NCBI GenBank assembly: GCA_009780285.1
Contig: WRAL01000113.1
Span: 1-5,773, forward strand
Length of the DNA stretch: 5,773 nt
Direction of reading: 5' to 3'
Origin: Treponema sp.
GTDB taxonomy: Bacteria > Spirochaetota > Spirochaetia > Treponematales > Breznakiellaceae
The number at the start of each line of letters is the position of its first letter. The first letter of the stretch is position 1. Below are positions 1 through 5,160 of the stretch, piece after piece. Made by a program: the position numbers and the translations under genes. The notes under the pieces are model-generated. The model saw only the letters and a list, made by a program, of their open reading frames with translations. It was not told the origin of the DNA and ran no database searches.

Positions 1-1
1 A

Positions 2-2293
2 TGGGAAAACGAGCGCAACTCTTTGTACGAGCAGCGCGCGCAGCGCCTTCGCAAACGGGATCAGGCGATGGAGGCCTGCGCCGAGCTTGGCTGGATGCTG
101 GGCGAAGCGCCGCAGGGTTTTGCCGAGCTTTTAGGCAAGGCGCGCGCGGAAATCGAAAGACTTGAAAGCGGCAAAGGCGCGTCAACCGACGAGCTGCTTA
201 AAGTGGGCGGAAAGAAACAAGAAGCCGAGAGCGCTTTTATCAAAATTAGAAGCGAGATTAGCGCGCTGGAACGCCAGCCTTCAAACATTCCGGCGCGCAT
301 GATTGAAATGCGCGGCAAAATCGCAGCGGCAATTGGAATCGCCGAAGGCGCGCTCCCATTCGTCGGCGAGCTTATCGAAGTCAAGCAAGGCGAAGCCGCC
401 TGGCAGGGCGCCATAGAACGAGTTTTGCATGGCTTCGCGCTGTCCATTTTGACGGACGAGCAAAACTATGCCGCGCTTTCCAGGTATGTAAACGACGCGC
501 ATCTCGGCCAGCGTTTAGTGTATTACCGGATCGGTCGCGCGGAACAACGCCACGCAAACACTGTCGGCGCTCATTCCCTTGCAATGAAGCTAAACATTAA
601 AGACGGCGCATGCGCCGATTGGCTGAAAGCCGAGCTAAACAGGCGCTTTGATTACGCCTGCGTGGATTCCATTCAGGCCTTTCGAGCCGAGGATCGCGCC
701 CTTACTCGCGAAGGGCAGGTCAAGCATGGCAAGCACCATCATGAAAAAGACGACAGGCGCGAGATTGGGGACAGGCGCAATTGGGTTCTGGGTTTCGACA
801 ACCGCGAAAAGCTGGAATTGCTGCGGCAAGACGCGCGGGAACTTGCTGCAATCATCTCGGACTGCAATGGCCGAATCAAACTGATACAAGAAAACGACAA
901 TCAAAGCGCAAGACGCGCAAGGCATTGCCAAACGCTGGTAAATTTGCAGTGGCAGGAAATCGACGTCGCGTCGTTGGTGGAAAGGATCGCCAACATCGAA
1001 AAAACCATTCACGAAATGAGCGAGGGCAATACGGCGCTGAAGGATCTTACGGCACGTATTGCCGAGCAGGATGCCATTGCTTCGCGCGCAAGAAACGATC
1101 TGAGAGAAATAAATGATGAATATAGGTATAAACTGTCACAGATCAAGCGCGCTAACGAGATGCTTGAAAATCTACGGGCCGACCCTTCTATCGTTCCGCT
1201 TACGCCGCATCAGAATGCAGGATTAAGCGAGCGCTATGGACGGGAAGGATCGCACAACTTGGAAACTCTGGAACAGACCTCGCGTTCCGTGCGAGCGACC
1301 TTGAACAAAGAAATTCTGGAGACAGAGCGCGGCATTGCTAATTGCGAAAAAAATATCGAAAGCGTTCTTGCCGATTTCAAGCGATCTTGGCCTATGGACT
1401 CAGGCGATCTGGACGCAAGCCTCCAAAGCGCGCCGGATTATTTTGTAAAATTGACAAGGCTGGAGACGGACGGCCTGCCGGCCCATGAAGAGCGTTTTTT
1501 CGATCTTCTGCAAAGCCAGAGCAATCAAAACTTGGCCGCACTTTCCGCGCGCCTAAACGATGCGCGAAAAGCCATTATGCGCAAAATGGAACTGGTCAAT
1601 GATAGCCTCAGCCAAGTTCCTTTCAATAGAACCGAGGATCAATGTACGTATCTTCGCATCCAGGCGAATGACAGGCAGGGCTCTGACGTAAAGGAGTTCA
1701 GGCAGGACATACTGAAGGCGCTAAGACACTCATTGAACGGCGACGAGCGCGAGGACGCGGAAAATCGCTTCCGCGCCCTGCGCGCTCTGGTCGAGCGACT
1801 TTCCGGCCAGGACAGCGCGCAGAAGGCCTGGCGCGAGGCGGTGTTGGACGTGCGCCAGCACGTCGAATTTGTTGGCCACGAGATTGACGAAAATGGCAAG
1901 GATATTGAGATTTATCGCAGCGGCGCCGGCAAGTCCGGCGGGCAGCGCCAGAAACTCGCCACGACTTGCCTTGCCGCCGCCCTTCGCTACCAGCTTGGCG
2001 GCAACGATCGCGATGTGCCCATGTACGCGCCTGTTGTCCTGGACGAAGCCTTTGATAAGGCCGACAACGAGTTTACCGCATTGTCGATGAACATATTCAA
2101 CAACTTTGGTTTTCAGATGATCGTCGCCACGCCTTTAAGGTCGGTGATGACTCTTGAGCCTTTTATCGGGGGTGCATGTTTTGTTGACATACGCGACAGA
2201 CGGGATTCCAGCGTTTTGCTGATCGAGTACGACAATGAAGGCCAGCGCCTGAATCTGCCGAATCAATTTTCCGATACGGATAGCGAGGATTAG
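2..2293 (+). CDS. jetC: Wadjet SMC-like ATPase JetC (MukB/MksB-like), 5'-truncated by the window edge
   Basis: The reading frame is open from base 2, so this is the C-terminal part (763 codons) of a larger protein; a TTG at 23 is only an internal codon. Residues below are counted from that TTG. Residues 1-85 are charged, helical coiled-coil sequence. Residues about 110-260 look like the hinge of the JetC/MukB-like family (LPFVGELIEV, IERVLHGFAL, QRLVYYRIG, then GQVKHGKHHHEKDDRR and NWVLGFDNREKL). Residues about 260-530 are the returning coiled coil. The C-terminal head has the ABC signature SGGQRQKL (638-645) and Walker B VVLDEAFDKAD with D674 and catalytic E675, followed by the MIVATPLRSV segment. 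The Walker A half of the head is missing and should lie upstream. In the known system JetC is the ATP-driven motor that works with JetA (kleisin) and JetB to extrude DNA and sense small circles. The adjacent jetD supports the assignment. No frameshift is seen. The Wadjet subtype cannot be set without jetA/jetB. Confidence 0.93.
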   Translation, partial: WENERNSLYEQRAQRLRKRDQAMEACAELGWMLGEAPQGFAELLGKARAEIERLESGKGASTDELLKVGGKKQEAESAFIKIRSEISALERQPSNIPARMIEMRGKIAAAIGIAEGALPFVGELIEVKQGEAAWQGAIERVLHGFALSILTDEQNYAALSRYVNDAHLGQRLVYYRIGRAEQRHANTVGAHSLAMKLNIKDGACADWLKAELNRRFDYACVDSIQAFRAEDRALTREGQVKHGKHHHEKDDRREIGDRRNWVLGFDNREKLELLRQDARELAAIISDCNGRIKLIQENDNQSARRARHCQTLVNLQWQEIDVASLVERIANIEKTIHEMSEGNTALKDLTARIAEQDAIASRARNDLREINDEYRYKLSQIKRANEMLENLRADPSIVPLTPHQNAGLSERYGREGSHNLETLEQTSRSVRATLNKEILETERGIANCEKNIESVLADFKRSWPMDSGDLDASLQSAPDYFVKLTRLETDGLPAHEERFFDLLQSQSNQNLAALSARLNDARKAIMRKMELVNDSLSQVPFNRTEDQCTYLRIQANDRQGSDVKEFRQDILKALRHSLNGDEREDAENRFRALRALVERLSGQDSAQKAWREAVLDVRQHVEFVGHEIDENGKDIEIYRSGAGKSGGQRQKLATTCLAAALRYQLGGNDRDVPMYAPVVLDEAFDKADNEFTALSMNIFNNFGFQMIVATPLRSVMTLEPFIGGACFVDIRDRRDSSVLLIEYDNEGQRLNLPNQFSDTDSED
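2285..2289 (+). promoter_or_regulatory. Ribosome binding site of jetD
   Basis: GAGGA lies 7 nt before the ATG at 2297, inside the last codons of jetC. It supports the chosen jetD start and translational coupling with jetC, whose stop is 3 nt before that ATG. Confidence 0.6.
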
Positions 2294-2296
2294 AGC

Positions 2297-3484
2297 ATGA
2301 AACTTCCTGACGATGTTTTTGATATTTTATGGCACAAATTCGCCAATAGGCGTCGCGAGTGGCTAAAGTCAAGCCTTTGCGGAAATGAAGGCGCCGAAAC
2401 TTGGCCGATGGAAATAAGCCTGAGCGTTCCTGCGGAAAAGGACGCGCTGCTCCAGCTTGAAAAAACGCGGTCGTGGATTTCCGCCTGGGAAAAATGGCAA
2501 GGCAAGGGGAAAGTTGTTTGGGGCGAACGTCGCTGGCGGACTCTTGGAACGCAAAACGTCCCTGAAAAGCTGAAGTTGGAAACGCCCGAAGACATAGCCG
2601 CATGGACGGGCAACTCCCAAAGATGGTCGCGGGCCGTCAGTCGCTATAAATTTTTGACTGAGCGCTGGCCCGCGCTGATCGATGTCCTGTCAAAATATTT
2701 TAACGTTCTTGCCGATTATGAAGAGCCTGATTTTTTTAACCTCCATGAAATGCTTTCCTGGATTTGCGCAAACCCCAATTCCAACTTATACGTTAGGCAA
2801 ATTCCAGTTTCCGGCATTGACAGCAAATGGCTTGAATCGCACAAGAGCCTTGTTTGCGAGCTTGTCGATACGATCCGTGGCATCGACGCTCGGAGCGCCA
2901 TGTCTGAAAGCCGCGATTTTTTTAGGCTATGCGGCCTAAAGCCCTTGCCGCAGCGCATTCGGCTGCGCCTGCTCGATCCGGATCTTCGGCGTAATTTTGC
3001 CGGGCTTGGGGACATTTCCGCGCCGCTTGATGAAATCGCCAATCTTGGCATTGATTTTGGCATGGTATTTATTGTCGAAAATATTCAAACGGCGCTTGCC
3101 TTTGACGACATAAAAAATTCCGCAGTGATTATGGGGCTTGGATACGGCGTCGATGTTCTCGCAAACATTCCCTGGCTGCATCGCGCGCGGACCGTTTACT
3201 GGGGAGACATTGACACCCACGGCTTTGCCATCTTACATCGCGCAAGATCGTACCTGCCTAATCTTGAAACCGTTCTAATGGACGAGGGCACGCTTTTTAA
3301 TCACCGTGATTTATGGGTGGAGGAAAAGAGTCAAAGCCCCACGGCGGAGCTGCCTTTGCTTACAGACGCCGAGCGCTCTCTTTTTCAATCGTTAAAACAC
3401 AATGCCTGGGGCCAGCGAGTCAGGCTGGAACAGGAGCGAATCCGCTGGGATTATGCTTGGGATGCTTTGCGTAAAATAATTTGA
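2297..3484 (+). CDS. jetD: Wadjet nuclease subunit JetD (DUF3322-DUF2220, TOPRIM-like)
   Basis: A 395-aa protein, about the usual length for JetD. The N-terminal half (residues 1 to about 190) fits the DUF3322 arm domain, including the NLYVRQIPVSGIDSKWLESHK segment (residues 163-183) conserved in the family. The C-terminal half fits DUF2220, a TOPRIM-type nuclease fold: FIVENIQTALAF with acidic E261, GLGYGVDVL (280-288), then YWGDIDTHGF with D304 and D306, and LMDEGTL (327-333). These acidic residues are the expected metal-binding set, so the enzyme looks catalytically intact. In the known system JetD is recruited by the JetABC SMC complex and cleaves small circular plasmid DNA. The ATG is 3 nt after the jetC stop, implying a single operon. 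The gene ends before a stem-loop at 3491-3524. Assignment is by motif recognition only; no alignment was run. Confidence 0.92.
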   Translation: MKLPDDVFDILWHKFANRRREWLKSSLCGNEGAETWPMEISLSVPAEKDALLQLEKTRSWISAWEKWQGKGKVVWGERRWRTLGTQNVPEKLKLETPEDIAAWTGNSQRWSRAVSRYKFLTERWPALIDVLSKYFNVLADYEEPDFFNLHEMLSWICANPNSNLYVRQIPVSGIDSKWLESHKSLVCELVDTIRGIDARSAMSESRDFFRLCGLKPLPQRIRLRLLDPDLRRNFAGLGDISAPLDEIANLGIDFGMVFIVENIQTALAFDDIKNSAVIMGLGYGVDVLANIPWLHRARTVYWGDIDTHGFAILHRARSYLPNLETVLMDEGTLFNHRDLWVEEKSQSPTAELPLLTDAERSLFQSLKHNAWGQRVRLEQERIRWDYAWDALRKII

Positions 3485-3490
3485 CAAAAC

Positions 3491-3524
3491 GCGGAACGCC
3501 TTGGCTCAGCCGGCCAAGGCCCGC
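3491..3524. terminator. Bidirectional stem-loop terminator between convergent genes
   Basis: GCCTTGGC (3498-3505) and GCCAAGGC (3513-3520) form a perfect 8-bp stem with a 7-nt loop. GCGG (3491-3494) and CCGC (3521-3524) extend it across a 3-nt bulge. On the plus strand it is followed by TTTTGCTT. On the minus strand the stem is followed by GTTCCGCGTTTTG. It lies just after the jetD stop, and the stop codon of the minus-strand gene (3506-3508) sits in the loop, so it probably ends both convergent transcripts. The T tracts are short, so efficiency is uncertain. Confidence 0.65.
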
Positions 3525-4069
3525 TTTTGCTTGCCGCTATGGCTGTCCTGCGCCGCGGGCAAATTGGCGAGGCGCAGTTTGAGAAGCTCTTTTTCCATTG
3601 AATCTATGCCGGGGGATCGAAGGACATTGCGAAGCCTTGTTCCATGCGCGATGCAGGCGATGTGGAACGCGTCCTTGGGGAAGCCCCGCACGCGGTATTC
3701 GGGATTGCGCGGAAAGGCTTTGTCCACGACCTTGTATCCGGCCGTATCATCCACCGCTTCCAGGCAGAGGAACGCGTCGTCAAAGCTCCGTATCGCCTGG
3801 GAAAGGCTGCCGAAGGCATCCTTGTCGGATTTGTCGCAAAAATGCAGCTCCTGCAAGAGGAAGGTGTATTCGGCAAGGACGATCGTCTTGGAGTCGGCGG
3901 TGGCCAGCGCGTCCCGGAAGGCGGACATGGCCTCGGCTATGCCTTTCTCGTATGAAACGCGGCCTTCCCCTTCCTTGCCCTTGGTGGCGAAACCTTTCCG
4001 CCCTGCGTTTATGGAAACAACAGCCCAGAAGACTCTATCGAGTAAGCCAGTCGGGTCCAAATTCCGCAT
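3506..4069 (-). CDS. Hypothetical protein, ~187 aa, unrecognised family
   Basis: I do not recognise a characterised function. With the ATG at 4069 the protein is 187 aa, soluble, mostly helical by composition, with no signal peptide or membrane segment. Visible landmarks in order are FWAVVSINAGRKGFATKG, YEKGIAEAMSAFRDALA, LAEYTFLLQELHFC, SFDDAFLCLEAVDD, a short basic PEYRVRGFPKDAFHIACIAHGTRL region, and LLKLRLANLPAAQ near the end. It has the feel of a lineage-specific spirochaete family, but that is an impression, not a search result. The frame stays open upstream to an ATG at 4180, but those 37 extra codons are made of inverted repeats and that ATG sits in a hairpin loop without a Shine-Dalgarno, so I prefer 4069. 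No start has a good ribosome site (a TTG at 4060 is another choice). It is convergent with jetD and downstream of the 67-aa gene on the same strand. Confidence 0.7.
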   Translation of the reverse strand: MRNLDPTGLLDRVFWAVVSINAGRKGFATKGKEGEGRVSYEKGIAEAMSAFRDALATADSKTIVLAEYTFLLQELHFCDKSDKDAFGSLSQAIRSFDDAFLCLEAVDDTAGYKVVDKAFPRNPEYRVRGFPKDAFHIACIAHGTRLRNVLRSPGIDSMEKELLKLRLANLPAAQDSHSGKQKRALAG

Positions 4070-4080
4070 CCGCGTCGGCC

Positions 4081-4119
4081 AGGGAAGCGCTGATTTAATA
4101 AGGAAGTCAGCGCTTCCCT
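4081..4119. repeat. Perfect inverted repeat 1 (13-bp stem, 13-nt loop)
   Basis: AGGGAAGCGCTGA (4081-4093) is the exact reverse complement of TCAGCGCTTCCCT (4107-4119); the loop is 4094-4106. It sits 11 nt upstream of the preferred start of the minus-strand 187-aa gene, so in that transcript it would be a 5'-leader hairpin. On the plus strand it is followed by a T-rich run (TTGTTTCTACT), but no plus-strand gene reads into it. Its role is unknown. Confidence 0.85.
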
Positions 4120-4121
4120 TT

Positions 4122-4150
4122 GTTTCTACTCCACTTTGTTCCGTAGAAAC
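4122..4150. repeat. Perfect inverted repeat 2 (8-bp stem, 13-nt loop)
   Basis: GTTTCTAC (4122-4129) pairs with GTAGAAAC (4143-4150) around a 13-nt loop. It lies 2 nt from inverted repeat 1 and has the same loop length. Alone, an 8-bp stem could be chance; its position between two stronger palindromes makes it more notable. Confidence 0.6.
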
Positions 4151-4160
4151 GGTTAAGTAG

Positions 4161-4196
4161 CAATGAATAAATCCCGGCATCGGGATTTATTCATTG
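4161..4196. terminator. Perfect 16-bp hairpin at the end of the 67-aa gene; likely terminator
   Basis: CAATGAATAAATCCCG (4161-4176) and its exact reverse complement (4181-4196) flank a GCAT loop. The GC core (CCCG/CGGG) has A-rich sequence before it and T-rich sequence after it within the stem on either strand, as in bidirectional intrinsic terminators. No further T tract follows outside the stem. The right arm contains the last codon and stop of the minus-strand 67-aa gene, which fits a terminator for that gene. A small palindromic repeat element is the alternative. Confidence 0.65.
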
Positions 4197-4394
4197 CTTC
4201 CCTAGGTTCCAGCCGCTGTTCAGAAGGTACTCCACTCCCACTTTTTCCTTGGCCATTTTTGCTAGATAAGGTGGAAGGGGAATCGTCTTTGTAAGACGCA
4301 TTGATCCCTCCCTGTCCCCGGCATCCTGTAGCGCATAGGCTTCTCGCAATATGGCGAATGTCTCGTCAAGCGTCATGGTTTCGGTTTTTTGCAT
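4191..4394 (-). CDS. Small hypothetical protein, 67 aa
   Basis: Unrecognised function. The ATG at 4392-4394 is set by a strong Shine-Dalgarno AAGGAG (4401-4406 on the minus strand) 6 nt upstream; the frame runs further upstream but only as arginine-rich sequence with no ribosome site. The product begins MQKTETMTLDETFAILREAY, continues through a charged helix (LQDAGDREGSMRL) and TIPLPPYLAKMAKEKVG, and ends YLLNSGWNLGKQ. It is soluble with no membrane segment. It is transcribed divergently from flgN and lies upstream of the 187-aa gene on the same strand, with three inverted repeats between them. Its last codon and TGA stop lie inside a 16-bp palindrome, which raises the possibility that the C-terminus was shortened by insertion of that palindrome. 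Small size and good ribosome site make it a probable real gene. Confidence 0.7.
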   Translation of the reverse strand: MQKTETMTLDETFAILREAYALQDAGDREGSMRLTKTIPLPPYLAKMAKEKVGVEYLLNSGWNLGKQ

Positions 4395-4400
4395 GGATCG

Positions 4401-4406
4401 CTCCTT
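4401..4406 (-). promoter_or_regulatory. Ribosome binding site of the 67-aa gene
   Basis: AAGGAG on the minus strand, 6 nt before the ATG at 4394. It decides the start and rejects the longer 120-codon reading from 4553. Confidence 0.8.
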
Positions 4407-4486
4407 GCCAACAGTGTGCCGGCTTTTTTCCCTTTTCGCAACGCTCAGCCTTCGATGCGGCTGGGTTCCTCCTCTCCATCGAGGTT

Positions 4487-4513
4487 TAAGTTTTGCCCCC
4501 CTCAAGCCGATAA
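4487..4513 (+). promoter_or_regulatory. Sigma-28 (FliA) type promoter for flgN-flgK
   Basis: TAAG (4487-4490), 15 nt, then GCCGATAA (4506-4513) matches the enteric FliA consensus TAAA-N15-GCCGATAA with one mismatch and exact spacing. Transcription would start near 4520, about 45-50 nt before the flgN ATG. This is the expected sigma class for late flagellar genes such as flgN and flgK, so sequence and context agree. Confidence 0.82.
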
Positions 4514-4552
4514 TCTGCTTACATCTCCGCGCCGGAAATCTTGGCGCGGGCA

Positions 4553-4558
4553 AAGGAG
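4553..4558 (+). promoter_or_regulatory. Ribosome binding site of flgN
   Basis: AAGGAG with a 9-nt spacer to the ATG at 4568. It fixes the start there and rules out the TTG at 4541, which lies upstream of this site. Confidence 0.85.
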
Positions 4559-4567
4559 CCTGGCGGT

Positions 4568-5071
4568 ATGGAATTTGAAAGGTGCAGGGACATTCTTCTG
4601 CGGGAAAGCGAGCTTGTAAAGCGGATCGGCGGCCTTCAAAGCACGATTCACGACTCTATCGTAAGCCGGGACTGGACGGATTTCGAGGATCGCTTCGCCG
4701 AGCTGGACGAGATGGGCGCTCGCCTTGCCAAGCTTGAGCGCGAGCGCGAGGCGCTTTTTCCTGCGAACGACGCGCGCTGGGCCGGGGAAGACGCGGAAAG
4801 CGCCGGGGCCGCGAGGTTTTACGCCTTTGCCGCGCGACTCCCGGGGGATCAGCGCAGGGACCTTTCCGACGCGTATCGCGCGCTTAAAATGGAAACCCTG
4901 CGGGTTCGCGCCTCGGGCGAGACTCTCATGGGCTACATAGCCGGCGCGCGCGCCACGATGGCGGGCTTTTTCGAGGCGGCTTTTCCCTCGCGCAACGCGA
5001 AGACCTACTCGCCGCGCGGGACTCAGGCCTCAGGCGACATGAGGAGCATGGTTCTTAATCAGCGCTTCTAG
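4568..5071 (+). CDS. flgN: FlgN-like flagellar export chaperone
   Basis: A 167-aa, mostly helical, highly charged protein without signal peptide or membrane segment, directly upstream of flgK. Size, composition and location fit the FlgN family of type III export chaperones, which bind the C-termini of the hook-junction proteins FlgK and FlgL in the cytoplasm and deliver them to the flagellar export apparatus. The N-terminal part (CRDILLRESELVKRIGGLQ) and the long amphipathic middle are typical. The end, with a YSPRG segment followed by SMVLNQRF, resembles the small conserved tail seen in FlgN-like proteins. The start is fixed by the AAGGAG at 4553-4558. A sigma-28 promoter lies just upstream, and flgK follows after 89 bp. 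FlgN sequences are poorly conserved, so the name rests on context as much as sequence. Confidence 0.78.
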   Translation: MEFERCRDILLRESELVKRIGGLQSTIHDSIVSRDWTDFEDRFAELDEMGARLAKLEREREALFPANDARWAGEDAESAGAARFYAFAARLPGDQRRDLSDAYRALKMETLRVRASGETLMGYIAGARATMAGFFEAAFPSRNAKTYSPRGTQASGDMRSMVLNQRF

Positions 5072-5093
5072 GCGCGCGTACATATGGACTTAT

Positions 5094-5121
5094 TTATTTG
5101 GAAACTGAATTTTCCGAATAA
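5094..5121 (+). repeat. Stem-loop in the flgN-flgK intergenic gap
   Basis: TTATTTGGAAA (5094-5104) pairs with TTTCCGAATAA (5111-5121): 11 bp with one G-T wobble and a 6-nt loop. The 89-bp gap is strikingly AT-rich compared with the flanking genes, and T-rich sequence follows (ATTTTTCG, GTTTTTC). It could be a weak attenuator, an mRNA processing or stability element, or part of the flgK leader. No promoter is evident in the gap. Confidence 0.5.
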
Positions 5122-5149
5122 TTCTATTGAAGATTTTTCGACGTTTTTC

Positions 5150-5156
5150 AAGGAGG
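5150..5156 (+). promoter_or_regulatory. Strong ribosome binding site of flgK
   Basis: AAGGAGG lies 4 nt before the ATG at 5161, a near-perfect anti-SD match with a slightly short spacer. It supports the flgK start. Confidence 0.8.
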
Positions 5157-5160
5157 AAGC

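Noticed and set aside
23..25. TTG at 23 as the true start of the SMC protein
   Set aside because: The frame is open to the window edge, and the Walker A half of the head expected in JetC is missing, so the gene starts upstream.
3501..4160. Long plus-strand open frame opposite the 187-aa gene
   Set aside because: Its translation is serine/arginine/alanine-rich low-quality sequence, and it starts inside the jetD terminator; the minus-strand reading has protein-like patterns.
4081..4196. Integron attC recombination site (GTTAAGT at 4152-4158 fits the GTTRRRY core, and treponemes can carry chromosomal integrons)
   Set aside because: No partner RYYYAAC core at a suitable distance forms one folded attC hairpin with it; the palindromes are separate hairpins and no integrase is visible.
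4444..4465. Stem-loop CTCAGCC / GGCTGGG in the divergent intergenic region
   Set aside because: Only 7 pairs including a G-T wobble, with no T tract and no gene to terminate; could easily be chance.
4395..4486. Sigma-70 promoter for the 67-aa gene on the minus strand
   Set aside because: A promoter must lie here or farther upstream, but no convincing -35/-10 pair with proper spacing was found.
4395..4553. N-terminal extension of the 67-aa minus-strand gene
   Set aside because: The added segment is arginine-rich, overlaps the divergent sigma-28 promoter region, and the Shine-Dalgarno at 4401-4406 fits the internal ATG.
4541..4567. Longer flgN reading from the TTG at 4541
   Set aside because: The strong AAGGAG lies downstream of that TTG and is correctly spaced for the ATG at 4568.
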